Origin: Desulfovibrio piger
GTDB taxonomy: Bacteria > Desulfobacterota > Desulfovibrionia > Desulfovibrionales > Desulfovibrionaceae
Direction of reading: 5' to 3'
Assembly (NCBI RefSeq): GCF_951793255.1
Contig: NZ_OX636706.1
Coordinates: forward strand, 1,711,001-1,775,000
DNA length: 64,000 nucleotides
A program made the translations under genes and the position numbers. Positions 17,220 through 27,126 of this stretch are shown here, piece by piece; position 1 is the stretch's first letter; each line of letters opens with the position of its first letter. The notes under the pieces are model-generated. The model was not told the origin of the DNA, ran no database searches, and was given only the letters and a program-made list of their open reading frames with translations.

Positions 17220-18050
17220 ATAGTGTCGTCAAATTATGTTTGCCCACAAAGATATGCATCTGATTTGAACGGCGGCAAGACAAGATGCACATCTTTTGGC
17301 ATATCGTGTGGCAATTCCCCGCCAGCGCTTGAGATGGAGAAAAGCATTCTCGACAAGATGCCTGACTTTGTAGCGCTCTCTGTCATAGTTGCGTGATATT
17401 TTACGACTTCTCTTTGGCGGGATGACAACCTGGAAACCGGATTCACCTGCTTTGCGGAGAATACTCTCCGTATCGTAGCCTCTATCAGCCAAAAGTGCCC
17501 CGGCACTCAACCCGTCAATCAACGCACAGGCCTCTTTGCAATCAGCTCGGGTACCTTCTGTAACAATAACTCTGACCGGCATACCATGCGCATCCACGGC
17601 CAGATGTATTTTTGAGTTGAGCCCCCTTTTGTGCGGCTCATGGCCTCATTACCTCCCGCAGCGCCCGCCGCATGGGGATGTACTTTGCAATGACTGGCAT
17701 CAATGATGAGCCATTCAAAATCAGGTTCGACAATGAGAGCTTCGAGTATTTTCTCCCAAACTCCCCGATCTCGCCATCGGCAGAAGCGGCGATGTGTATT
17801 TTTCCAGTCGCCAAGATCGGGGGGTAAATCCCGCCACGGAGCCCCGGTTCTCAGTATCCAGAAGACGGCGTTGATAAACAATCGGTTATCGGCGGAAGGA
17901 CGACCGACAGAGCCTTTGGAACCGGGAAGAAGTTTTTCAATATTTGCCCATACCTTGTCGGAAATATCATGCCTCCGATGTGCCGCCATATGGTCTCTCC
18001 TCATTGTAAGTGAAGAGATTATAACATACTTTTGAATTTGACGACACTAT
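17220..18050 (-). mobile_element. IS5-family element (IS427-like), intact copy
   Basis: An 831-base element with perfect 16-base terminal inverted repeats (ATAGTGTCGTCAAATT at 17220-17235 and its complement at 18035-18050). CTAG flanks it on both sides (17216-17219 and 18051-18054). It encodes one transposase split over two frames. It matches the copy at 22755-23584 except for three differences: the 1-nt indel and two substitutions. Confidence 0.9.
17229..17989 (-). CDS. IS5-family DDE transposase made by -1 frameshift from two overlapping frames
   Basis: The upstream frame starts MAAHRRHDISDKVWANIEKL (GAGGAG precedes it). It holds the DUF4096-like helix-turn-helix region and the first catalytic Asp in WLIIDASHCKVH. 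The downstream frame holds the second Asp in LLADRGYDTES and the Glu motif [17 protein letters not shown]. The switch point is the heptamer A_AAA_GGG at 17630-17624, in frame with ACA-AAA-GGG; re-reading one base there joins the frames smoothly (RGLNSKIHLAVDAHG). The product is about 250 residues, usual for IS427-like transposases. The stop lies inside the terminal repeat. Confidence 0.88.
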
Positions 18051-18215
18051 CTAGTGTCTAACACCCACAAATATACCTCAAAAATTAAAGTTTCTTAAAA
18101 TTCTTTTTGATACGTAGCTGGACAGCTATTTATTTTCGGTATTCCTTTTTTGAAGGCATGCCCGGATGGAGCTTTCATATTCTGCCAGTTTGGTCTTGTA
18201 CGTTATACAAATTAT

Positions 18216-20327
18216 TCACTCTATATCGGAGAGAAAAATTTCTCCATCCTTGACTTCAATGGTGACAGCTTGGGATGTCGCGGAGTTGTTCTGTACATCC
18301 GTCATTTCAAACATGAACATGAATGTTCCGTCCCCCATGTTAATGTCCTCAAAAACGCTATGCTCTCCAAGCGTAAACTCATCCACCTCCACATCCTGAA
18401 ATTCGTCGTCATCACCGCTGATGCTCATGGCCTTGAGAACTGTTGTTACGTTGTCTCCCGGCTTTAGTTGAATCAGAGCCTTGTCCGCAATATTGTTTTC
18501 AAGTATGCGCCGCGCTCCGAGAATACGATAGCCTTCTTTGTCGAAGTCATAGACAACCACTAGGTTGCAGAGGACACCATTCAGTTTGATGGGAACAGCG
18601 TAGTGGTTAAACCTGTCGCTTTTGTTGACGATATCCAGATAGACCAAGTGTCCGTCAAATGCGGCCCACACGCCTTGGAAGTTGTCCTGAAAAATGCCTG
18701 TGTCCCAATCGGCATCCATATCCGAATCTTTGCCCAGCAACAGAATAAGGTCGTCTTCCAGGCTGTAATAGGCCAGGTAGAAGCACACACTGTCAAGAAA
18801 ACGAATCCGCTCAGGCCCGAGGGCAAGCCGGGCGTTTCCTTCGTCGGTAATCGTGACCTCAAAATCTTCCAACGAGGAAATATCAAGTTTTCTGAGAGAT
18901 TCTATGGAGGTCAAAGCTGTGCTGGATGCCTGCCCTATCAGTGCCGCTATATCCGCGGGTGTCGTTATGCCGGAAGAGGAAAGGCCGCTGAGAATGCCTG
19001 CCAGAGCGGAATAATCATATTGCGGGAGAGTTCCCGATGACTGTGAAGGCGAGGGCGGAGTTGCAGGCCCATTATCCTCGCTGCCTTCCTCGTCCGCTTC
19101 CAGAGCGGCGGAAATCTCATCGGAAATTCGTTCCAGGTAGGATATGGCCTTGTCCGTATCAAGGAATCCTAACTGGAGACCGTTCAGAATCAGAAAAGAG
19201 GTTACATTCCCCGTGTCCATCATGGCCTTGAAGCCATCGCTGTTGCCATCAAAAGGGTAATAGCAAGATATGCCTGACGGGTTACGGTAAGGTCCGCTGA
19301 CCTTATAGATGACGGCTTCGTCGAGAGCGTCCAGCATGAGTTGCGTGAACTCCGGCAGCTCCCATTTCAGATTGCGGACAAGCGAGCCGATGTCCACCAT
19401 ATTGGTAAACCCTTCGGATCGGGAGTTCATATAGTTTTCAGCGGACTTGGCCTGGCGCCCGTATGCGGCGTAGAATGATTCGTTTTCCATGACCTTTACG
19501 ACGGCTTCAAGGCCAAGCGCGTTATAGGTCATATTCAGAACAGGAAGCTTTCCAAGATCAACAAGAGAAAGTGTGGCGCTTCTTTCTGTTCCTTCCCTTA
19601 GGCATCCTTCCATATATGTATCGCAAATGATTTTTCCCAGCTCCGCCCCGTTCATGGATGGGTTTGCACCAAGCGCCCCTACCCATCCTGTATATTCCCA
19701 ACCGTTGCCCGGTTCCAATTCTTGGGATGCCACCATGTATTGTGCCAGCCCGCTTAGAGTGTTGGCCGTATCCAGTGTTGCCATCAGACAGGCATCGAAC
19801 CCGATGAGTTCAAAGGGCGGCTTTGCTGAGGACGGGGTGTAAATTTTTTCAAATGCCTGCCGGATTTCCTTCAGCGACAGCGCCTCGTTGTTAAAATTTT
19901 CATCGTTGGCTACGCCGCCGATACTGCCGCCGCCATGATTCCAAAAGACAAAGACCTGATGATCCGCCGGATAATTTTCCTTGCAGAAGGCAAGGAAGGA
20001 AGCCAGTGTTTCCCCGTCGCCCATATTGGCTTGCGGGAGTCTGCCCGACTGTTCCAGTTCACCGTCCCTGTAGACATAGCGACCAATATGTTGAGAACTG
20101 ATGCCACTGTGGTGCCATCGTCTGGCGCCTCCCGTCTGAATGACTACCACGACGTTATCCGGTAGACGGGTTTTGAGTAGTTCTTCCAAATCCGCAGAGG
20201 CCGCGCCACCCAGGGTCTCAAGATCACTGCCGCACAGATACCAGTAAACACCCCATGTCTCCGCCGAAAGAGCGGAGACTGGATGCATAAGGAGAAACAG
20301 AATACAGATAAGAAAAATGTGTTTCAT
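18216..20327 (-). CDS. Secreted clostripain-like (C11 family) cysteine peptidase
   Basis: A 703-residue protein with a signal peptide (MKHIFLICILFLLMHPVSAL, cleavage near SAETWG). The C11 core follows directly: WGVYWYLCGSDLE, then the catalytic His in VFVFWNHGGGSIGG (about 131) and the catalytic Cys in LIGFDACLMATLDTA (about 178). A long C-terminal region (about 420-703) contains a Ser/Pro/Glu-rich linker and beta-rich sequence of unknown role. Clostripain relatives cleave after Arg or Lys and occur mainly in Firmicutes and Bacteroidetes of the gut. Base composition is AT-richer than the chromosome and no good ribosome-binding site precedes the ATG. Export to the periplasm or outside is expected. 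Confidence 0.82.
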   Translation of the reverse strand: MKHIFLICILFLLMHPVSALSAETWGVYWYLCGSDLETLGGAASADLEELLKTRLPDNVVVVIQTGGARRWHHSGISSQHIGRYVYRDGELEQSGRLPQANMGDGETLASFLAFCKENYPADHQVFVFWNHGGGSIGGVANDENFNNEALSLKEIRQAFEKIYTPSSAKPPFELIGFDACLMATLDTANTLSGLAQYMVASQELEPGNGWEYTGWVGALGANPSMNGAELGKIICDTYMEGCLREGTERSATLSLVDLGKLPVLNMTYNALGLEAVVKVMENESFYAAYGRQAKSAENYMNSRSEGFTNMVDIGSLVRNLKWELPEFTQLMLDALDEAVIYKVSGPYRNPSGISCYYPFDGNSDGFKAMMDTGNVTSFLILNGLQLGFLDTDKAISYLERISDEISAALEADEEGSEDNGPATPPSPSQSSGTLPQYDYSALAGILSGLSSSGITTPADIAALIGQASSTALTSIESLRKLDISSLEDFEVTITDEGNARLALGPERIRFLDSVCFYLAYYSLEDDLILLLGKDSDMDADWDTGIFQDNFQGVWAAFDGHLVYLDIVNKSDRFNHYAVPIKLNGVLCNLVVVYDFDKEGYRILGARRILENNIADKALIQLKPGDNVTTVLKAMSISGDDDEFQDVEVDEFTLGEHSVFEDINMGDGTFMFMFEMTDVQNNSATSQAVTIEVKDGEIFLSDIE

Positions 20328-20855
20328 GAAGAAAACTTTGAAGAATACATCCGACAGGCAAGAGGTTCTCCTGTATAAATCAGAAAGTACTTTGCAGAAT
20401 ATGATATTGTACGTCGCAGCTTATTTCGCAAGCTCTTTCATTCCCGTTCCGTTCAATGTACAAATGCTCATGCATGATCCCACGAGCGCATATTCTACCT
20501 AAACGGTTTTTCTGCATCCTGCAGAGAGCTTTTTCGTTATCACCCTTAGCGTCAAGATACACAGTTTATTAATATAATACCGCTTGGGGAATCGCACAAA
20601 ACTTTTATTTCAGCGAGTAGTGCACCTTTGTCTCTGTGCGAAAACGTCCGATCCTGTATGGTCAGCGAGGATTGATCGCGTATAGAGATGACCTTGTGTT
20701 AGCCGCCTTTCGCAAGGCGGCTAACACTTTCCAATCCCTCTGCCCGTATAGTGCGGCTGTGGATTCGGGAAGCATCGAGGCTGGCACTGTACAGACAACA
20801 AGAAAAAGGATTCCCCTCAGGGGAGAAGAGTCAGGCGTATGGTTTCCCTGTGCAG
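20328..20855. other. 528-base gap in the transposon cargo, with one long hairpin
   Basis: AT-rich sequence upstream of the peptidase gene; no believable ORF. A perfect 14-base stem with a 4-base loop lies at 20696-20727. It is not followed by a strong T-run on either strand. The region probably holds the peptidase promoter and the 3' end of the membrane-protein transcript. Confidence 0.5.
20696..20727. repeat. Perfect 14-base inverted repeat (hairpin)
   Basis: GTGTTAGCCGCCTT (20696-20709), loop TCGC, AAGGCGGCTAACAC (20714-20727). It may be a terminator for the membrane-protein gene at 20856-21410 or a recombination/regulatory palindrome. Confidence 0.6.
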
Positions 20856-21410
20856 CTACAGCAGGACAAAGACCAGCATGGGAAGCACCTGGAGCGTGAC
20901 TGCCAGCGCAAGAGCCAGCCATCGCCTAGCGCCAAGCTGCGCAGGTTCGAGACCGTAACGCAAGGCCATCATTCCGTGTAGCACCCGCTTGAGAGGCCAG
21001 ATAAGACAAAGTATTGCGAATATTATGATAGTTGTCACCAAAGTCGAGACTCCAGGAATGTTCCAGATCGCTCGCAATCCGTCTATTGGTGCCAAATCGC
21101 TGTTGATGATGGCATCAAGCCTTGCCTCCAAGAAGGGGTCATTGCCCATCCATGCGCCAATCGCAATCACGGCGACGACAGCAAGAATGGCAAGCAGCAG
21201 TGTCAGCCAGACCGTGTTGATCTGCCATGAGGCATGAGCCGCATTGAAGATTTGTCCATGCTTACGAAAGAGGTGTCGTGCCAGATAGCCTCCGATCAGG
21301 ACAACAGCACCAAACAGTGCCAGGACCTGGAAATACATCGCAAGTATAAACAATAACAGCGAAATATAACCAGCCCACAGCACGATACTCTTGTCAGATA
21401 CATTTTTCAT
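20856..21410 (-). CDS. Hypothetical four-helix membrane protein in the transposon cargo
   Basis: A 184-residue protein with hydrophobic helices at about 10-42 (two close segments), 70-90, 120-140 and 165-184. A positively charged loop, RHLFRKHGQIF, and WPLKRVLHGMMALRYG lie between them. I do not recognise the family. The neighbours on the same strand are two small exported proteins, one HdeA/HdeB-like, so a shared envelope-stress role is possible. It is not clearly HdeD, which has more helices. Codon use matches the AT-richer cargo. Confidence 0.65.
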   Translation of the reverse strand: MKNVSDKSIVLWAGYISLLLFILAMYFQVLALFGAVVLIGGYLARHLFRKHGQIFNAAHASWQINTVWLTLLLAILAVVAVIAIGAWMGNDPFLEARLDAIINSDLAPIDGLRAIWNIPGVSTLVTTIIIFAILCLIWPLKRVLHGMMALRYGLEPAQLGARRWLALALAVTLQVLPMLVFVLL

Positions 21411-21455
21411 AAGGCGATCTTCCCTCAGCCCTCAAAGCGCAAGATGCTGACAGTA

Positions 21456-21794
21456 TTATTCAAGATTGGCCGTGCCATCGGCATGCAATGTGATCTTGCT
21501 GACGCCTGTAAGGTTGAGATTCTGCCAGTTCACTTGCCCGCCCTCACCGTCAACAGCAATAAGTTCCCATCCATTGGGGTCGCCGGAAATGTTGATTCTT
21601 AATCCTTCGCCGGCGGCAAGTGTGTCATTACCCAAAAGATCCTGAGCCTCTCCGTCGGAATTTGAATCGACAAGACCAAGTTGGTGAATGGTGAATCCTG
21701 TCCCGTTGGCAACAATAAGCTCCTGAGCCAAGGCTGAACCCGCAATCCCCAGAGCCAAAAGGGAGGCCATAAAAATAGCGCGCACTGCTTTCAT
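21456..21794 (-). CDS. Small exported hypothetical protein
   Basis: 112 residues from the ATG that has AGGAG six bases before it. Signal peptide MKAVRAIFMASLLALGIAGS with cleavage after ALA. The mature part of about 90 residues looks beta-rich (ELIVANGTGFTIHQLGLV, then GEGLRINISGDPNGWELIAV) and ends in KITLHADGTANLE. There are no Cys residues. It lies between the membrane protein and the HdeA/HdeB-like gene on the same strand. The family is not recognised; periplasmic location is predicted. Confidence 0.7.
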   Translation of the reverse strand: MKAVRAIFMASLLALGIAGSALAQELIVANGTGFTIHQLGLVDSNSDGEAQDLLGNDTLAAGEGLRINISGDPNGWELIAVDGEGGQVNWQNLNLTGVSKITLHADGTANLE

Positions 21795-21920
21795 AAAATA
21801 CTCCTGCATTTCTTACATGTTGACATAATGAAATGCTACTCCCACGGCAACATCGAGAGAGTAGCTGAAACATGTAAAGCGGATGTGCAGCCCATGGATA
21901 CACGCTCCGCCTTGGAAAGG

Positions 21921-22217
21921 TTAGTTGGATGGGACAGCGTTCATTGCGTCCATGATGGTTTTGCCGGGATTAGAGGAACAGAAAGAGGCCATGTGAGCGC
22001 CCAGTTTTTCCATCCAGGCCTTACTCATCATGGTATTGTCGCTCCGAGCACTCATGTAGCCATCAATCCAGGTTAGCATCAGGCCCATTTCGCTCTCGCC
22101 AGCACTCAAAAACTCTTTGCAGGTTATCTTGGCCATATCGGTTTCATCATCTGCGGAAGCCACGGCAGGTATGCAAAGTGTGGCGGCGACCAGAGCAGCC
22201 AGAAGACTTTTTTTCAT
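21921..22217 (-). CDS. HdeA/HdeB-like periplasmic acid-stress chaperone
   Basis: A 98-residue protein: signal peptide MKKSLLAALVAATLCIPAVA ending ASA, then a short all-helical mature domain. The family pattern is present: KITCKEFLSAGESE, a central WIDGYMSARSD, and MASFCSSNPGKTIMDAM, with two Cys placed to form the single disulfide of HdeA/HdeB. These proteins unfold at low pH and protect periplasmic proteins from aggregation. AGGAGG lies upstream. Its presence in transposon cargo suggests an acquired acid-survival trait; that is inference. Confidence 0.8.
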   Translation of the reverse strand: MKKSLLAALVAATLCIPAVASADDETDMAKITCKEFLSAGESEMGLMLTWIDGYMSARSDNTMMSKAWMEKLGAHMASFCSSNPGKTIMDAMNAVPSN

Positions 22218-22392
22218 TCTCCAATTCCTCCTGAGGGTTCAAAAATTTGAGAGCCGTAGTGGCGAAAAAGTACACCTGACCGTCATCCATCTAACGGTGG
22301 TGCACTCCATGCATATTTACTAGTTCAAAAGTACGAAGTCAATCATTTTGGGATATTGCGGCATTGTAACGCTCCATATGGCGTACACTTTA

Positions 22393-23584
<1,192 letters not shown>

Positions 23585-23697
23585 CTAGGTAGCGCAGGAG
23601 GGTCCGGGGGGCAAGCCCGCCCGGTACCGGCATATTCGCGGACGATATTTCTTGATTTTTTCTAGACAATGCCCGGGGGGACAACTACACTGGCGGC

Positions 23698-26202
23698 ATG
23701 AATACCGCTCCTTCCGCCTGTGACCTGACCCGCAGGGACCTCATGGACATGGACGCCCTCCTGATGCAGGAACTGGGCAAGTTCATCCAGTGTTCGCACC
23801 ATGCCCTGTACTTCCCCACCACCCATGCGCCGCGCCAGCCGGAACTGCTGCCGCGCGAGCGTCGTTTGCTCCTGCCCCTGTACCGGCAGGGGAGTCTTTT
23901 GGGCGTGCTGATGCTGCATGGCGTCAAGGTGAGGGATGCCCGTGTCCTGTTGCCGCAACTCCCTGCCATCGCTGATCTTTGCCTGGAACTTCTGGCCCGG
24001 GTCAAGGCCACGCGCGTGGATGCCGTCACCGGCCTTGCCACGGAGAACGTGCTCTACGGCTCCATGGAAGACGAGGCCGCCCGGGTGCGCGAGATATTCG
24101 CGGACCCCTCCCGCGGGGACGGACAGAGCTCCCCCCTGCACCGGCTGTGCATGGGGCTGGTGCTGCTGCATTTTTCCAACGGGCGCGAGATCGTGGGCCG
24201 CATGGGCTTCCGCTTTGCCGATGAGCTCATGCGCCGCGCGGCCGAAGCCTTGCAGGAGGAGCTGCCGTCGGATGTGGTGGCCGCCCGTGTGGGGCGCTTC
24301 GGCATGGCCCTGCTGCTGCCGTCGGTGAGCGGCCGCAGCGCCTGCCAGAAGGTGGCCGAGGCCGCGCTGGCCCGCATGGCCGGGGCCGCCATGCCCGCCC
24401 CCCTGACGGGCAGGACCATACGTCCCCGTCTGAGCGCCGGACATGCCGTGTACCCGCAGGACATGGAGGGCGCCGAGCTGCGTCTGCCCATGTTCGAGCA
24501 GGCCCGCATGCTCATGGAACGTGCCCGGCTCGCGGCCCGCATGACCTCCCAGCCGGGAGCGCCGCGCGTCATGCCCTTTGCCCGCATCCTTCAGGACGGC
24601 GGTACCGTGCTCCGGGCCCTGCCGCAGGGCCGGGTGCGGGTGGGGCTGGGGGCCCAGGCCAAGGCCCGCGAAGGCATGCGTTTCGCGGTCTGGGGGCCGT
24701 CGGGACAGGAAGGCTCCGGCAACCAGTACAAGGGCGAAGTGGTGCTCCTGCAGGTGCGGGAATTCCATTCCGTGGCCGAGACCGTGCATCTGGCCGATGC
24801 CACGGCGCCGCTGGAAGCCGGGGACAGACTCAGCCTGCTGGAAGTGCCCTCCCTTGCGGCGTCGCATCCCCATACGCCGGGCGGCAAGACCGCTGCCGCC
24901 GATGCATCCGGCACGCCCGGGCAGGAAGGGACGGCCGCGGCGGATAAGGAAACGGAGGAGGCTTCCTCTGCCGGGAGCGTGCAGGAGGTACGCGCCCGTA
25001 TCCCCGTTCTGGAGGACGGCTCCTGCGCGGGCATCTACGGGCATGGGGACTTTTTGCATCTTTTTGCCCAGGAGAAAGAGCGCACGGGGCGCTTCGTGCT
25101 GGCCATCGTGCGGGTGGATGTCCCGCATGACGCACGGCAGGAAGCGGCGCTGGGCGAATGCCTTGCGGCATGGCGGCAGATCCCCGAACTGTGCGCCGGG
25201 GAACCGCTGGCGGGGCTCTATGGCAGCAATGCCCTGATCTTCTTCCATGCGGACAGCAGCGCCGAGACGCTGTTGCCCTACTATGCGGCCCTGTGCACCC
25301 GGCTGGAAGGGGCCGGACTGCCGGTCTCGGCCGGTCTTGCCGGGTATCCCCTCCTGCACTATCGCAAGGGCGAGATGCCCGACTGCGCCCTCAAGGCTCT
25401 GGAGTACGCCCAGCTGCTGCCTTCGCCGCGCGCGGGCCTGTGCAATTCCCTGGCCCTGAACATCAGTGCGGACCGCCGCTATGCGCTGGGGGACGTCTTC
25501 GGCGCCATCGACGAATACAAGCTGGCCCTGCTGGCGGATGCGGAAAACGTGCTGGCCCGCAATTCCCTGGGGGTCTGCATGGCTGCTCTGGGGCGTTATC
25601 ACGAGGCCCGGCGGCATTTTCTGGAGGCCCTGCGCTACAAGGGCGATGCCGGGCCGGAACGGCAGGAGCGCATCGCCCAGACCCATTACAATCTGGGCAC
25701 GGTCTGCCAGCAGCTGGGCGAGCGCCGTGCCGCGGCCCGCTATTACCGGGAATGCATCAAGGACGCCCCGGAACACGTCTATGCCCACCTGCGTCTGGGG
25801 CAGCTGTGCGAGGAGGGCGGACGCCGCAACGAGGCCCGGCGCTTCTATGAGCTGGCCGCCGCCATCGAGGACAGGCAGGCGGAGCAGGCCGGGGAGCAGC
25901 GGCCCAGCCTTGCCCGGCGCTATTTGGCCCGGCTCGCGGCCCGGCAGCGGCATGGCGGCGAGGCCCGCGAACTGCTGCACGATACCCTGCTGCGCAATCC
26001 TTTCGATGCCGCGGCCATGCTCCTGCTGGCCCGCCTGTATCTGGACGGCGACGAGGATCCGGCCATGGCCGAGCTGCTGGCCCGCAAGAGCGTGGGCCTG
26101 CGCGACACGCCCGAAGGCTGGCAGGTGCTGGCCCGGGCCCTGCGCGCCCTGGGCCGTGAAGAGGAAGCCAGCCTGGCCGAGGCGCATGCCTCCGTGGGCT
26201 AG
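23698..26202 (+). CDS. Large cytoplasmic protein with degenerate GGDEF-like domains and TPR repeats
   Basis: 834 residues. The N-terminal 100 are GAF-like. A degenerate GGDEF-like domain follows (about 105-230: DAVTGLATENVLY, then the active-site loop replaced by RVGRFGMALLL). A beta-barrel-like segment (about 295-380) comes next, then a Pro/Ala/Glu-rich linker and a second degenerate cyclase-like region (about 425-560). The TPR array is at about 575-820 (DVFGAIDEYKLALLADAENV, ALGRYHEARRHFLEAL and similar). No catalytic GGDEF remains, so a scaffold or c-di-GMP-effector role is more likely than synthesis. The right IS end lies 110 bases upstream, so its promoter may be altered. Confidence 0.7.
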   Translation: MNTAPSACDLTRRDLMDMDALLMQELGKFIQCSHHALYFPTTHAPRQPELLPRERRLLLPLYRQGSLLGVLMLHGVKVRDARVLLPQLPAIADLCLELLARVKATRVDAVTGLATENVLYGSMEDEAARVREIFADPSRGDGQSSPLHRLCMGLVLLHFSNGREIVGRMGFRFADELMRRAAEALQEELPSDVVAARVGRFGMALLLPSVSGRSACQKVAEAALARMAGAAMPAPLTGRTIRPRLSAGHAVYPQDMEGAELRLPMFEQARMLMERARLAARMTSQPGAPRVMPFARILQDGGTVLRALPQGRVRVGLGAQAKAREGMRFAVWGPSGQEGSGNQYKGEVVLLQVREFHSVAETVHLADATAPLEAGDRLSLLEVPSLAASHPHTPGGKTAAADASGTPGQEGTAAADKETEEASSAGSVQEVRARIPVLEDGSCAGIYGHGDFLHLFAQEKERTGRFVLAIVRVDVPHDARQEAALGECLAAWRQIPELCAGEPLAGLYGSNALIFFHADSSAETLLPYYAALCTRLEGAGLPVSAGLAGYPLLHYRKGEMPDCALKALEYAQLLPSPRAGLCNSLALNISADRRYALGDVFGAIDEYKLALLADAENVLARNSLGVCMAALGRYHEARRHFLEALRYKGDAGPERQERIAQTHYNLGTVCQQLGERRAAARYYRECIKDAPEHVYAHLRLGQLCEEGGRRNEARRFYELAAAIEDRQAEQAGEQRPSLARRYLARLAARQRHGGEARELLHDTLLRNPFDAAAMLLLARLYLDGDEDPAMAELLARKSVGLRDTPEGWQVLARALRALGREEEASLAEAHASVG

Positions 26203-26446
26203 CGGCAACGTACGGGCAGAGAAGGAAGAGGCCCTTGCCTCGTTCTTCTGTCTGTGCTCGTGAGGGTAAGGGGACGCCCGCGCCTTTGGGGCGCTGCCGG
26301 CGGCCCGGCAACTCTTCCTCCGGACGGGCCGGGAAGGAAAAAGGATGGGCGGCCCTTCCTTCATCCGGGAGGGCTGGAAGATATTTCTCCGCTTCGTGTG
26401 TCCGGCGGAGAGGATGCGGGACGGATCAGCCGTACCGTGCATCGTG

Positions 26447-26478
26447 AAGAGGGGGGAGCCTGCGGGCCCCCCTCTTTT
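26447..26478 (+). terminator. Terminator after the GGDEF/TPR gene
   Basis: Arms AAGAGGGGG and CCCCCTCTT around a short loop, followed by TTTTC; GC-rich stem about 250 bases after the stop. The remaining 26203-26446 stretch shows no gene. Confidence 0.7.
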
Positions 26479-26501
26479 CGCATTTGCGGCGGACGGGCAT
26501 G

Positions 26502-26530
26502 AAAAAAGGCCACCCGCATGGCGGATGGCC
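26502..26530 (-). terminator. Terminator after the exported hypothetical gene
   Basis: Arms of ten bases (26508-26517 and 26521-26530, one wobble) with a 3-base loop; on the minus strand it is followed by six T. It lies 32 bases after the stop of the gene at 26562. Confidence 0.8.
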
Positions 26531-26561
26531 CCGGATGTTCGCGATGTGTGGAAGGCCAGGC

Positions 26562-27056
26562 CTAGCGGCCCAGCAGGGCCTTGCTGGCCGGGGTCAGGCC
26601 GCGCAGGCTTTCCACGACCTTGGCCGTGCCCAGACCGGCCGGATCCTGTTCCATGATGATGAGGATGCGGGCGTCATCGGCGCTGACGCGGGTCAGGGTC
26701 TCCATGGCCATGGCCCGGCTGCGGGGCGTGCCGCGGAAGGTCCACATGGCGCCTTCCTGCTGCAGGTCCGTGGGAGCGTCCTGCATCTCGCGCATGCGGG
26801 AAGCAAAGGTCCTGGCGTCCATCTTGTCCTTGTTGGGCAGGATGAAGATGGTGATGTGGGCCTCCACGGCTTCCTCGCCGCGCTTGCCCAGCAGGAGCAT
26901 GTATTCGTCCGGGTGTCCGCTCTGGAAACCGGGACGTTCGTCACTGGTCCAGCCGTCGGGCAGGTCCACGGCGAACTGGCTGAAGGTCTTTTCGGCGGCC
27001 GGGGCACTGACGGCGGCGGTCAGCAGGAACACGAGAGCAAGAAGAATGTGGCGCAT
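26562..27056 (-). CDS. Exported hypothetical protein
   Basis: 164 residues from the ATG with AAAGGATCC upstream (a longer frame reading exists but has no such site). Signal peptide MRHILLALVFLLTAAVSAPA with cleavage near AEKTFS. The mature part has TFSQFAVDLPDGWTSDERPG, like bacterial proteins that begin with a beta-strand PsbP/DUF1795-like fold, and ends ESLRGLTPASKALLGR. Periplasmic location is expected. No specific function can be named. It lies about 70 bases downstream of the membrane-protein gene and ends at a good terminator. Confidence 0.7.
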   Translation of the reverse strand: MRHILLALVFLLTAAVSAPAAEKTFSQFAVDLPDGWTSDERPGFQSGHPDEYMLLLGKRGEEAVEAHITIFILPNKDKMDARTFASRMREMQDAPTDLQQEGAMWTFRGTPRSRAMAMETLTRVSADDARILIIMEQDPAGLGTAKVVESLRGLTPASKALLGR

Positions 27057-27126
27057 AACGGATCCTTTGGAGTGGGATAAGATGTCCTCGTCAGCATAGC
27101 CCGCAGCGGGGACGGGAGCAAGCTGG

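Noticed and set aside
17220..18050. The two transposase ORFs as two independent genes
   Set aside because: The second frame has no start with a ribosome-binding site and joins the first in continuous alignment at a slip site.
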